Positions 1 through 7,822 of a stretch of 21,310 bases of DNA are shown here, piece by piece. The position numbers were made by a program, and so were the translations under genes. The stretch's first letter is position 1; each line of letters opens with the position of its first letter. Source of the DNA: Planctomycetaceae bacterium. GTDB taxonomy: Bacteria > Planctomycetota > Planctomycetia > Pirellulales > Pirellulaceae. Under the pieces are notes generated by a model. It did no database searches and was not told the DNA's origin. It saw only the letters and a list, made by a program, of their open reading frames with translations. The stretch is taken from the NCBI GenBank assembly GCA_012965455.1, contig DTSG01000553.1, positions 1 to 21,310 of the forward strand, read 5' to 3'.

Positions 1-254
1 ACGTGTTAATTGTTGTGGCTGGTATGGAAGGAGCATTGCCTAGTGTGATAGGTGGCCATGTCGATAGTCCGATTATCGCTGTGCCGACGAGTGTTGGTTA
101 TGGCACGGCTTTCGACGGAATCACCGCACTGTTAGGGATGCTTAATAGTTGTGCGTCGAACGTCGTGGTCGTCAATGTTGATGCTGGTTTCAAAGCAGCC
201 TATGTGGCTGGGCTGATCCTGAAAAGGTTAAGGCCAGGCGGTCTCGATGGTTGA
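1..254 (+). CDS. larB: LarB, nickel pincer cofactor biosynthesis protein (3' part only)
   Basis: This is the C-terminal part of a gene that begins before the window; the reading frame starts at base 3, and the GTG there is an internal valine codon rather than a start. The 83 visible residues carry the LarB/PurE-like signature: VAGMEGALPSVIGG, then VPTSVGYGTAFDG, then LLGMLNSCASNVVVVNVD and an alanine-rich end. In characterised LarB the enzyme carboxylates the pyridinium ring of nicotinic acid adenine dinucleotide and cleaves its phosphoanhydride, the first step towards the nickel-pincer nucleotide of lactate racemase-type (LarA) enzymes. The PurE-like core is shared with AIR carboxylase, but the GMEGALPSVIGG segment favours LarB. 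The stop overlaps the start of nnrD by 8 bases, so the two are probably translationally coupled. Partner genes larC and larE are not in the window. Confidence 0.85.
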   Translation, partial: VLIVVAGMEGALPSVIGGHVDSPIIAVPTSVGYGTAFDGITALLGMLNSCASNVVVVNVDAGFKAAYVAGLILKRLRPGGLDG

Positions 255-1134
255 ATCAAAACTGTCCGCTGAATTCAATGGTCTCCCGCAACGCAGTGCG
301 GATAGCCACAAAGGTGATTACGGTAAATTGTTGTTGATTGGCGGCAGTTGTACGATGCCGGGTGCTATCGCACTTTCAGCCATGGCGTCATTGCGAAGCG
401 GTGCGGGACTAGTTACCGTAGCTACTGCTGCGACTGTGCATAGTATTGTCGCGGGGTTCGACCCATGCGTCATGACGATTCCACTTCGCTGCTCGGCCAA
501 CGGTACGATCGCCGAGGATGCCGATTCTTTATCGCAGGTTGTCGGGCCTATGGAGCAATATGACGCAATCGTCATTGGGCCAGGATTAGGAAAAAGCACT
601 GAGCTAGGGAGTCTTGTTTCTGAACTGTACGGAAAAGTTCACGGTCCGCTGATCGTCGATGCAGATGGATTGAATCTATTGGCTCGTGCTGCTGGCGGGC
701 TGCCAGTTCCCAGTGGACCGCGAGTGTTGACTCCGCATGCAGGCGAGTTTGTGCGGTTGCTACAACATAATCATCAGGGAGTAGATGTTGATGGAGTACT
801 CACCCGAGATGATTTCGAGCAGGCTGCAGTTGAGTTAGCTGGGAAATCCCAAACGGTAATTGCTTTGAAAGGCAATGCCACATTCGTGACGGATGGCTCA
901 ATGAAGTGGCATAATAAAACGGGGAATGCTGGAATGGCTACCGCCGGTAGCGGAGATGTGTTGACTGGTGTGATCGCCGCATTGATTGGGCAAGGCATGA
1001 ATGTATGTGATGCGGTTCGATTGGGAGTGCAAGTTCATGGTTGTGCTGGCGATTTAGCTGCAGCGGAGCTCGGCATGGTGTCGATGACCGCATTAGATAT
1101 CATTGATTTTTTAAGCGTCGCCTTCCAACAGTAA
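247..1134 (+). CDS. nnrD: ADP/ATP-dependent NAD(P)H-hydrate dehydratase (YjeF C-terminal domain type)
   Basis: 295 residues, matching the stand-alone C-terminal domain of YjeF/Nnr proteins, a ribokinase-like fold. Family motifs appear in order: GDYGKLLLIGGS near residue 25, GAGLVTVATA near 58, VIGPGLG near 110, PLIVDADGLNLLA near 136, LTPHAGEF near 162, ALKGNATFVTDG, and TAGSGDVLTG near 233-242 with the catalytic aspartate at about D237. The enzyme dehydrates the S form of hydrated NADH or NADPH (NADHX/NADPHX) using ADP or ATP, a metabolite-repair reaction in the cytoplasm. The N-terminal epimerase half (NnrE) of bifunctional YjeF is absent, so it would have to be encoded elsewhere. The ATG overlaps the end of larB by 8 bases (ATGGTTGA). 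Neighbours larB and ribF also handle nicotinamide- or flavin-type cofactors. Confidence 0.9.
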   Translation: MVESKLSAEFNGLPQRSADSHKGDYGKLLLIGGSCTMPGAIALSAMASLRSGAGLVTVATAATVHSIVAGFDPCVMTIPLRCSANGTIAEDADSLSQVVGPMEQYDAIVIGPGLGKSTELGSLVSELYGKVHGPLIVDADGLNLLARAAGGLPVPSGPRVLTPHAGEFVRLLQHNHQGVDVDGVLTRDDFEQAAVELAGKSQTVIALKGNATFVTDGSMKWHNKTGNAGMATAGSGDVLTGVIAALIGQGMNVCDAVRLGVQVHGCAGDLAAAELGMVSMTALDIIDFLSVAFQQ

Positions 1135-1162
1135 CAAGATGATTTGGATCTGATCTGCAACT

Positions 1163-2116
1163 ATGGAAATAATACGAGACTTAGCTGAGATGCAATTTGC
1201 GCTGCAAGGCGGTGCTGTTACCATCGGAAATTTCGACGGAGTGCATCAAGGGCATGCGAAATTACTAGAGCAATTGATCTTGCGAGCCCGAGAAGTCGGT
1301 GGTCCGGCGATCGTGTTAACGTTCGACCCACATCCGGTCAGAATCTTGCGTCCAGAATTGGCTCCACCTCCGTTGACTTGGACTTCTCGAAAAGCTGAGT
1401 TGCTGAGTGACCTTGGTGTTGATGTAACGGTGGTTTATCCGACGGACAAGCATTTACTTGATTTGTCGGCAGAGCAGTTTTTCGACCAAATTGTGATACA
1501 GCGGTTGGGTGCGAAAGCGTTGGTGGAAGGCCCTAATTTTGCATTTGGAAAAGATCGAGGTGGTTCCATCGAATTATTGCAGTCGTTATGTGATGCACAC
1601 GATGTGCAACTACAGATCGTGCCCCCTTTGCTTGAGGGGGATCAATTTGTTTCGAGTAGCCGCATTCGGGAGGCCATCTCCGTCGGTGATGTTGGCACTG
1701 CTTCTGAGATGCTTACTCGGCCGTATCGTGTCCGCGGTATGGTTACCCATGGGATGAATCGAGGCGCAGCGATGGGTTTTCCGACTGCAAATTTAGTTGG
1801 CATTGATACGCTCGTGCCGGCGGTCGGCGTCTATGCGGCGGTTGCTTGGTGGCAAGACAGACCATATGCCGCAGCGGTTAATATTGGCGGAAACCCAACA
1901 TTTGCCGAGCCCGCACCCAAATTCGAAGTTCATTTGATCGATTTCAAAGAAATAATCTATGGTCAAGTGTTAAGCGTAGACATACTTAGCCGCTTGCGTG
2001 GTGTTAAGACATTTGACAACAAGGATGCATTGCTTGCGCAAGTACAACAAGATATTGCAGCCGTCCGAAAATGTACGGTACCGTGGCTAGCAGAGACCAC
2101 CAATAACGAGCAATAG
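1163..2116 (+). CDS. ribF: Bifunctional riboflavin kinase / FMN adenylyltransferase (FAD synthetase)
   Basis: 317 residues, the usual length for prokaryotic RibF. The N-terminal adenylyltransferase domain has the nucleotidyltransferase motif GNFDGVHQGH at residues 22-31, LTFDPHPVRILRP near 54, GPNFAFGKDRGG near 122 and the ISSTxxR-like SSSRIRE segment near 164. The C-terminal flavokinase domain has RGAAMGFPTANL at about 200-211, followed by GVYAA, AVNIGGNPTF and EVHLIDF. It phosphorylates riboflavin to FMN and then adenylates FMN to FAD, in the cytoplasm. It lies 28 bases after nnrD on the same strand, so co-transcription is likely. The ribosome binding site is weak (GGATCTGATC upstream). The stop codon is embedded in a strong hairpin (see the separate entry at 2095-2138). 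Confidence 0.95.
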   Translation: MEIIRDLAEMQFALQGGAVTIGNFDGVHQGHAKLLEQLILRAREVGGPAIVLTFDPHPVRILRPELAPPPLTWTSRKAELLSDLGVDVTVVYPTDKHLLDLSAEQFFDQIVIQRLGAKALVEGPNFAFGKDRGGSIELLQSLCDAHDVQLQIVPPLLEGDQFVSSSRIREAISVGDVGTASEMLTRPYRVRGMVTHGMNRGAAMGFPTANLVGIDTLVPAVGVYAAVAWWQDRPYAAAVNIGGNPTFAEPAPKFEVHLIDFKEIIYGQVLSVDILSRLRGVKTFDNKDALLAQVQQDIAAVRKCTVPWLAETTNNEQ

Positions 2117-2138
2117 GTGGTCATGACTTACGTTATTG
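2095..2138 (+). other. Two interleaved inverted repeats at the ribF stop codon (possible pseudoknot)
   Basis: GACCACC at 2095-2101 pairs perfectly with GGTGGTC at 2116-2122, giving a 7-bp stem whose loop and 3' arm contain the ribF stop codon. Inside that loop AATAACG (2102-2108) is complementary to CGTTATT (2131-2137), extending to CAATAACG/CGTTATTG if C2101 is released from the first stem. The repeats are therefore interleaved: they either exclude each other or form an H-type pseudoknot. No convincing U-tract follows, so a simple intrinsic terminator is not evident. Confidence 0.45.
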
Positions 2139-2236
2139 CTACTTTTGATGTCTACTTAGAAACCGTTGCTGCTGCACAAAATAGCTTATAGCAGCTCAAA
2201 TCAGATCCGCATCTATATCTTTTCAGGAACAATCCA

Positions 2237-3217
2237 ATGGCCGTCGACTGGCAAGCTTTTACCGAGATCATCAACAAGCATGACAAGTTTGTTTTGACGA
2301 GTCACATTCGACCTGATTGCGATGCGTTAGGCAGTGAGCTGGGAATGCGAGCGGTGTTGTTGGAATTAGGTAAAGATGTGATCATTGCTAATGGTCACGC
2401 AACTCCACCGAATCTGGCCTTTATTGATCCGGAAAATTGCATTCGCGTCATTGGTCAAGACATTCAAATCGAGGATCTCCAAGATCGTGACGCACTAATG
2501 GTGCTCGATACCAGTGCTTGGGCGCAGTTAGGTGACATGGGCGCCGCGTTAAAGCAACTTGATTGTTATAAGATGGTGTTGGATCATCACCAGGGTGAAG
2601 ATGATTTGGGCGCCGAGTTTTTCAAGGACTCTACGGCAGAAGCTACAGGCCGTTTAGTCGTGGACGCCGCAGATGCATTGGGAGTTGAACTGACAGCAAA
2701 AATTGCTCAACCATTGTTCGCAGCAATTTCGACGGACACGGGGTGGTTTCGATTTGGGTCCGCGAATGCCAACACTTATCATATTGCTGCGCGGCTAATC
2801 ACAGCTGGGGCGAAGCCGGCGGATATTTATGGAAATTTATACGAACGTGAAACGGTTGGTCGAATTCGGTTGCGGGGGCGTGTTCTGGAACGCATTGAGG
2901 TGCAATCTGAGGGGCGGTTGGCGCACACGTTTATTCGCTGCGCAGATTTTCAAGAAACCGGTGCCCTGCCCTCAGACACTGAAGATTTAGTTAATTTGTG
3001 TCTGACCATACAGGGAACACAAGCAGCGTTAATCTTGGTGGAACAGACGCCGAGTGTCTATAAAGTCAGTTTTCGTAGTCGCTGTGCAATGGACGCTAGT
3101 GAGGTTGCGAGAGAGTTTGGCGGAGGCGGTCATAAAGCGGCTGCGGGGGCAGGAATCGAAGGCTCCTTGGAAGAGTGCCAACGGCGTCTGCTTGACGCGG
3201 TCACCTCACGTTTGTAA
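2237..3217 (+). CDS. nrnA: DHH/DHHA1 phosphoesterase, NrnA-like oligoribonuclease / pAp phosphatase
   Basis: 326 residues, typical of the NrnA branch of the DHH superfamily. The N-terminal DHH domain shows SHIRPDCDALGS at residues 22-33 (metal-binding H23, D27 and D29), VLDTSAW near 94, the DHH signature LDHHQ near 115, and STDTGWFRFGSAN near 165. The C-terminal DHHA1 domain ends with EFGGGGHKAAAG, the substrate-binding glycine-rich loop. Characterised NrnA degrades 2- to 5-nucleotide RNA fragments from the 5' or 3' side and dephosphorylates 3'-phosphoadenosine 5'-phosphate; either activity could apply here and the sequence does not separate them. The start is supported by AGGAA about nine bases upstream (TCAGGAACAATCCAATG). 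It follows ribF after a 120-base gap, a frequent neighbourhood for ribF and nrnA in bacteria. Confidence 0.88.
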   Translation: MAVDWQAFTEIINKHDKFVLTSHIRPDCDALGSELGMRAVLLELGKDVIIANGHATPPNLAFIDPENCIRVIGQDIQIEDLQDRDALMVLDTSAWAQLGDMGAALKQLDCYKMVLDHHQGEDDLGAEFFKDSTAEATGRLVVDAADALGVELTAKIAQPLFAAISTDTGWFRFGSANANTYHIAARLITAGAKPADIYGNLYERETVGRIRLRGRVLERIEVQSEGRLAHTFIRCADFQETGALPSDTEDLVNLCLTIQGTQAALILVEQTPSVYKVSFRSRCAMDASEVAREFGGGGHKAAAGAGIEGSLEECQRRLLDAVTSRL

Positions 3218-3239
3218 TAATTAATGTGTAACAAGTTGG

Positions 3240-3302
3240 CAGGAAGTCAATTTGCCCTAACCCACCAGTTTCACCGACTTGCCAATGACCCACCCCCACC
3301 CC
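3240..3302. other. Weak hairpin and C-rich tract downstream of nrnA
   Basis: After the nrnA stop, TTGGC...AAGTC (about 3237-3249) can pair with GACTT GCCAA (about 3276-3285) with a 3-base bulge, followed by a C-rich tract (CCCACCCCCACCCC, 3289-3302) instead of a U-run. This is not a classical intrinsic terminator. A C-rich, G-poor transcript could suit Rho-dependent termination, but that is speculation. Confidence 0.25.
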
Positions 3303-3315
3303 TTCAAGTCCGGTA

Positions 3316-3355
3316 GTGCACGTTAACGCGCACATGTTTTGGCGCAGCGAGCCAA
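3316..3355. promoter_or_regulatory. 18-bp imperfect palindrome and adjacent hairpin upstream of the Rieske gene
   Basis: Bases 3316-3333 read GTGCACGTTAACGCGCAC, symmetrical around GTTAAC with one mismatched pair. Six bases later TTGGC GCAGCGA GCCAA (3339-3355) is a second perfect 5-bp inverted repeat. TTGGCG at 3339 and TACGAC at 3361 are spaced 16 bases apart and could serve as a poor -35/-10 pair. Together these could be an operator-promoter region for the bc module, but no regulator family is identified. Confidence 0.35.
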
Positions 3356-3410
3356 TTGCATACGACCCACTAGCGTAACTAAATGTACGCGACGGAGATA
3401 ATTATTAGAT

Positions 3411-4031
3411 ATGAATGAAGCAAAACCAGAACAGCATGACTCGGAAACTAATCTTCCGCACGAGACGAATGAGCGACGGGGGTTTTTGGGTTCAGCGGCA
3501 GGGATAACGGCAGCCGTCCTTGGTGGTTTACTGGGCGTTGGACCACTGGCAATCGGATTGTATGCAACTGTCATGGATCCGCTGCGAAAGAAAACAACTC
3601 CTCAGAAAGCCGCCGGTGATGCCGTCGGAGCGAAAGAAGGTTTCTATTTTGTCGCACAGCTTGGTGAGCTGGACAGCCATGTCCCACGCCGTTTTACAAT
3701 CATGGCGGACAAAATCGACGCTTGGAACTTCATGAAAGACCAGCCCATTGGTTCCGTATATATGCGTATGCAAGGGGAGCAGGTTGAGTGTTTCCACACG
3801 ACTTGTCCTCATGCAGGCTGTGCCGTTTCTTATGAACTTGAAAGCCAAGCCTACCAATGTCCTTGTCACAACAGTTCTTTCAACGTGGATGGTTCCAAGT
3901 TGGAAGGTGGCCGTTCTTCAAATCCGAGCCCGCGTGGGCTGGATGCATTAGAAGTGTATGTTCAAGGGACGAGCGTGTTTGTTAAATACGAAGACTACTT
4001 TACTGGGCGGCACGATAAGATTGCCAAGTAA
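3411..4031 (+). CDS. Rieske [2Fe-2S] iron-sulfur protein of a cytochrome bc/b6f-type complex
   Basis: 206 residues. The N-terminus is hydrophilic and is followed by ERRGFLGSAAG (a Tat-like twin arginine) and a single hydrophobic anchor at about residues 28-52; the soluble domain would face the periplasm. Box I is CPHAGC (C132, H134, C137) and box II CPCHNS (C150, C152, H153), so the cluster ligands would be C132, H134, C150 and H153 with a C137-C152 disulfide; SNPSPRGL follows, similar to the proline loop region. The protein transfers electrons from quinol at the Qo site of cytochrome b to a c-type heme. The next gene, 63 bases downstream on the same strand, encodes the cytochrome b-c fusion, so the pair forms the catalytic core of the complex. 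A GGAG lies about 13 bases before the ATG, rather far. Confidence 0.93.
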   Translation: MNEAKPEQHDSETNLPHETNERRGFLGSAAGITAAVLGGLLGVGPLAIGLYATVMDPLRKKTTPQKAAGDAVGAKEGFYFVAQLGELDSHVPRRFTIMADKIDAWNFMKDQPIGSVYMRMQGEQVECFHTTCPHAGCAVSYELESQAYQCPCHNSSFNVDGSKLEGGRSSNPSPRGLDALEVYVQGTSVFVKYEDYFTGRHDKIAK

Positions 4032-4094
4032 CGGCGCTGATTAACAGAAGTGAACACAAGACCACAGCACGACGAAAAGAGCTAAAACAACAAC

Positions 4095-5987
4095 ATGTTC
4101 AGAAAATTATATAGCTGGTTTGATTCTCGCACCGGCATACAAGCATCGCTGGAAGAGGCGTTGTACGAAAATATTCCCGGCGGTGCTAAGTGGCGTTATG
4201 TGTCTGGCAGCATGCTCGTGTTTGCGTTCATGACACAATTGATCACCGGTTTGTTTTTGTGGATGTACTACAGTCCCGGCAGTCAAAATGCGTGGGCTAG
4301 TGTGTATTACATCACTTTCGAAATGGAAGGTGGAAATCTGCTGCGAGGTATCCATCATGTGATGGCCCAAGCGATGGTTTGTTTATTGCCGATTCACTTG
4401 CTGCAAGTCGTCATTGAAAAAGCGTACACCAAACCGCGAGAATTCAACTGGTGGTTGGGCTTAGTGTTGATGAAGATCACGTTAGCTCTAGGGTTGACTG
4501 GATATTTACTTCCCTGGGATCAACAAGGGTATTGGGCGACAAAGGTTGCCACGGAACTTGCGGCCTTACCACCCCTGATTGGTGGACTGACTCAAAAGCT
4601 AATCGTCGGCGGCAGCGATTATGGTCACTTTACGCTGACTCGGTTTTTTGCCTTACATGCCGGAGTGCTGCCAGGGTTGTTGATTGGCTTTTTGGTTTTA
4701 CACCTAGCGATGTTCCGCAAGCATGGAATTACGGCGCATTCCTCGCCTCATCGACCGGATCAATTATTTTGGCCGATGCAAGTCCTTAAAGATGGGATCG
4801 CTTGTGCGTTGTTGTTCGCCGTGGTTGTATTCGCCGCGATTGCTGAACCGGTGGAGTTAGGGCCACCGGCAGAACCAACGGAAGCGTTTGGTGCTGCGCG
4901 TCCCGAGTGGTATTTTCTGTTCTTGTTTCAGATGCTCAAATATTTCGATGGGAGCCTAGGCTTCAATACTGAGTTGGTGGGAGCGATTGTTCTGCCAGTG
5001 GTATTGATTGGATTTATGTTTGCGATGCCGCTCATTGCACGCAAGAAGTTTGGTCATCATCTAAACGTAACGGTTATTGTTATGATTATTTCTGCGGTAG
5101 TCTATCTGACGTGGGAGGCGAAACAGGAAGATAATTATTATTTGAATCACCCAGACGATACGCAGTCCGAAGCGTACAACAGATCAAAGCGCTTTCACGA
5201 AGAGGTGGGGCGTTCTGAAAAAGAGTTTGAGTTGATTCAGCAGTTAATCAAGGATTACGGAATACCATTGGGAGGTCCGACGGCGCTGCAACAGCGGGAT
5301 CCCTTAACGATGGGGCTGCGGCTGTTTCGGCGTCAGTGTGCTAGTTGTCACGCGTACAGTCATGATGAATACGCGGTCGCAGGACCGCCCAATCCTGACG
5401 CGAGACATGATTCACCGCTCAATTATGGAGCTCCGGACTTAGCGCATTTCGGGTCCGTGAAGTGGATTCAAGGTTTGTTAAGCAACGATGCGGCAACGGG
5501 GATTCGTAGCGAGCGTTATTTTGGTAAGACTTTGCATGTTTCAGGAGAGATGGCCGAGCACGTCCATGAAACGATGTGGGCCTCGGCTGAGACCGCTGCG
5601 GACCGGCAAACATTAGCAACTCAAATAGAGCAAGTAGCGTGGGCACTATCGGCGGAAGCGCAGCTGCCATACTTAGATTATGCAGCTAACCAAGAAAAGA
5701 TTGAAGCGGGCATTGCTCATTTGAATGACGACACGCTTGGTTGCATTGAGTGTCACAACTACGGTGACAATGAAGACGGATATGTGATTGATCTTAACGG
5801 TTATGCATCTGCCGACTGGATCACAAAGATGATCTCAGAACCGACTCAAACTGGGTTCTACGACGGCGGTTCCGACAACGACCGCATGCCATCGTTCCAT
5901 ACCGCAGCGACGAAGTTGTTAACACCACGAGAAATCGAATTGCTAGTTCGGTTTTTGCGCGAGGACCGCTCGTTGATCGACGACTGA
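4095..5987 (+). CDS. Cytochrome b (b6-subunit IV type) fused to a C-terminal di-heme cytochrome c
   Basis: 630 residues, much longer than cytochrome b6 (about 215) or bc1 cytochrome b (about 400). Residues 1 to about 215 form the b6-like four-helix bundle; the predicted b-heme ligands are H87/H101 (RGIH...PIH) and H188/H203 (ALH...VLH), the second pair separated by 14 residues as in b6f complexes. The subunit IV-like part follows, with the Qo-site PEWY at 270-273 and further helices to about 345. A soluble C-terminal half begins near 355 and holds two c-heme sites, CASCH (415-419) and CIECH (550-554). RMPSFH near 600 may supply a methionine ligand for the second heme. The protein would sit in the inner membrane and pass electrons from quinol, via Rieske, directly to its own c hemes, replacing a separate cytochrome c1. 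No separate c1 gene is present beside it. Confidence 0.92.
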   Translation: MFRKLYSWFDSRTGIQASLEEALYENIPGGAKWRYVSGSMLVFAFMTQLITGLFLWMYYSPGSQNAWASVYYITFEMEGGNLLRGIHHVMAQAMVCLLPIHLLQVVIEKAYTKPREFNWWLGLVLMKITLALGLTGYLLPWDQQGYWATKVATELAALPPLIGGLTQKLIVGGSDYGHFTLTRFFALHAGVLPGLLIGFLVLHLAMFRKHGITAHSSPHRPDQLFWPMQVLKDGIACALLFAVVVFAAIAEPVELGPPAEPTEAFGAARPEWYFLFLFQMLKYFDGSLGFNTELVGAIVLPVVLIGFMFAMPLIARKKFGHHLNVTVIVMIISAVVYLTWEAKQEDNYYLNHPDDTQSEAYNRSKRFHEEVGRSEKEFELIQQLIKDYGIPLGGPTALQQRDPLTMGLRLFRRQCASCHAYSHDEYAVAGPPNPDARHDSPLNYGAPDLAHFGSVKWIQGLLSNDAATGIRSERYFGKTLHVSGEMAEHVHETMWASAETAADRQTLATQIEQVAWALSAEAQLPYLDYAANQEKIEAGIAHLNDDTLGCIECHNYGDNEDGYVIDLNGYASADWITKMISEPTQTGFYDGGSDNDRMPSFHTAATKLLTPREIELLVRFLREDRSLIDD

Positions 5988-6080
5988 TGGAGTGTGTTCG
6001 CTAACGTGCGCAGGATGACCTCTCGGGGCCATTTGCCGCTGCGATTTCTACGGAGGCGGAGTAAACTCCTACTACGAATT

Positions 6081-6094
6081 ATCACGAAAGTGAT
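6081..6094. other. GAAA-tetraloop hairpin between convergent genes
   Basis: ATCAC GAAA GTGAT is a perfect 5-bp stem closed by a GNRA tetraloop. It lies in the 118-base gap between the cytochrome b-c gene and glyS, which converge here. No U-run follows on either strand, so a terminator role is uncertain. Confidence 0.3.
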
Positions 6095-6105
6095 GATTGG
6101 ACAAA

Positions 6106-7713
6106 CTACCCGATGCGGCTGCGGATTTCTGCGAGGACTTCCTCAACGTTCACTCGGATTTGTTCGAGTGTATCGCGGTCGCGGATCGTGACGGTATTGT
6201 CGGCGACGCTTTGACCGTCCACGGTGATGCAATACGGTGTCCCAGCTTCATCTTGACGTCGGTAGCGGCGCCCGACAGCACCTTTTTCATCATAGAAAAC
6301 GTTAAAGTGCTGTTTGAGATTTGCGTAGATTTTTTTCGCTAACTCCGGCATGCCATCTTTTTTAACAAGCGGGAAAATGGCTGCTTTGATGGGAGCAATT
6401 CGTGGATGCAACTTCATCACGATCCGTTTTTGCATGTTCCCTTTCTCGTCCGGTTGCTCATCTTCAGTATACGCTTCACATAGAAAAGCCAACGTCGCAC
6501 GGTCTGCACCAGCTGAGGGTTCAATTACGTGCGGGATATACTTTTCGCCAGTCAGGTCATCTCGGTACGAAAGGTCCTTACCACTGCCACGGTGTTTGGG
6601 TTTTCCGTGTTCATCGAGTTCTAGTACAAGTGGATTCGAATTGGGGTCAAGCTTACCTTCCATGTGACTGCGTAAATCGAAATCACCTCGATGGGCAATT
6701 CCTTCAAGCTCGCCGTATTCTCCGGCAGGCAAAAATGGAAAGGCATATTCGATATCGGCTGTGCCCGTCGAGTAGTGACTCAGTTCGTCCTCGGCGTGCT
6801 CGCGGAGGATCAACCGCTCGGCAGCCAAGCCCAATGCGGTGTACCAGTTCATGCGGCGATCGCGCCAGTATTGATACCATTTAGATGAGTCGTCAGGGTG
6901 ACAGAAAAACTCGATTTCCATCTGTTCGAACTCCCGAGATCGGAAGGTAAAATTTCGCGGAGTGATTTCATTGCGAAAACTCTTGCCAGTCTGTGCGATA
7001 CCAAACGGTAGCTTTACTCGAGTGCTATCCAATACGTTTTTGAAGTTTACAAATATCCCCTGGGCTGTTTCTGGACGCAAAAAAGCGGTTCCCTCTTCAC
7101 CTGCAAGTGCGCCGATGATGGTTTTGAACATCAAGTTGAACTCGCGAGGTGCGGTTAGCGTGCCAAGTTCTTTAGCATCGGGACCGAGGACATCGTGCAT
7201 GTTTTCAATTTCGGTGAGCGACAGGAAGGCATCTTCAAATTCCAGTTGTTCCGCATTTTTGGCTCGGAGTTTGAAAAATTTCATGGCCCGTCGCTGTGTA
7301 TCTTCGTGCTCTGCTGCCGTTTCGACGATGGTGGCGACAAAGATACGCTGACCTTTGGCATTTGCCCAGCGCCCGCGGACTTGATCATACCGATAGCGCC
7401 GTTTTGTTGTTCGGCAATCGACCATGAAATCGTGAAACAGGTCATAGTGACCAGACACTTTCCAGACTTGCGGGTGCATGATGATTGTGCAATCAAGACC
7501 GGTCATTTCGTAGGTAGATGGCGCGCCTGGGAGTTGAGTGAGTTCGTCGTGGCCACTTACCATGTCGTGCCACCAAGCGTTCTTAATGTTGCGCTTAAGT
7601 TCAACTCCCAATGGACCGTAATCCCAAAATCCTTGAATCCCACCATAAATTTCGCTTGACTGAAACAAAAATCCGCGTCGTTTGCAAAGGGATACGAGTT
7701 TATCCATTTCCAT
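6106..7713 (-). CDS. glyS: Glycyl-tRNA synthetase, alpha2 (class II, eukaryote/archaea-like) type
   Basis: 535 residues on the minus strand. The N-terminus carries the glycine-specific signature FLFQSSEIYGG followed by GFWDYGPLG near residues 15-36. GTAFLRPETAQGIFVNF precedes class II motif 2, FRNEITPRNFTFRSREFEQ, at about 246-264, and motif 3, GADRATLAF, has its arginine at R405. After motif 3 comes the anticodon-binding domain (about 430-535; LHPRIAPIKAAIFPL, GAVGRRYRRQDEAGTPYCI). It charges tRNA-Gly with glycine in the cytoplasm. This single-chain dimeric form differs from the bacterial GlyQ/GlyS heterotetramer. At 535 residues it is longer than the roughly 460 of compact bacterial homologues, with an expanded region at about 50-190. 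The start is the ATG at 7713; an in-frame ATG two codons later is equally possible. The upstream GAAAGA is only a weak ribosome binding site. Confidence 0.96.
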   Translation of the reverse strand: MEMDKLVSLCKRRGFLFQSSEIYGGIQGFWDYGPLGVELKRNIKNAWWHDMVSGHDELTQLPGAPSTYEMTGLDCTIIMHPQVWKVSGHYDLFHDFMVDCRTTKRRYRYDQVRGRWANAKGQRIFVATIVETAAEHEDTQRRAMKFFKLRAKNAEQLEFEDAFLSLTEIENMHDVLGPDAKELGTLTAPREFNLMFKTIIGALAGEEGTAFLRPETAQGIFVNFKNVLDSTRVKLPFGIAQTGKSFRNEITPRNFTFRSREFEQMEIEFFCHPDDSSKWYQYWRDRRMNWYTALGLAAERLILREHAEDELSHYSTGTADIEYAFPFLPAGEYGELEGIAHRGDFDLRSHMEGKLDPNSNPLVLELDEHGKPKHRGSGKDLSYRDDLTGEKYIPHVIEPSAGADRATLAFLCEAYTEDEQPDEKGNMQKRIVMKLHPRIAPIKAAIFPLVKKDGMPELAKKIYANLKQHFNVFYDEKGAVGRRYRRQDEAGTPYCITVDGQSVADNTVTIRDRDTLEQIRVNVEEVLAEIRSRIG

Positions 7714-7822
7714 AGTTACTGTCTTTCTTCATTGGCTAGTGTGGGTACTAGTTTCGGTTGGAGTTGGTTAATGTAATGCCCACAGAGGATATCGGCAGAA
7801 TATTGTGTTGCTGTGCAAGGAA

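Noticed and set aside
3289..3302. G-quadruplex on the minus strand of the C-rich tract
   Set aside because: Only three long G-runs are present with single-base spacers; a fourth run of three or more G is missing nearby.
6350..7659. Several plus-strand frames antisense to glyS
   Set aside because: They are shadows of the minus-strand glycyl-tRNA synthetase, which has full-length family motifs.
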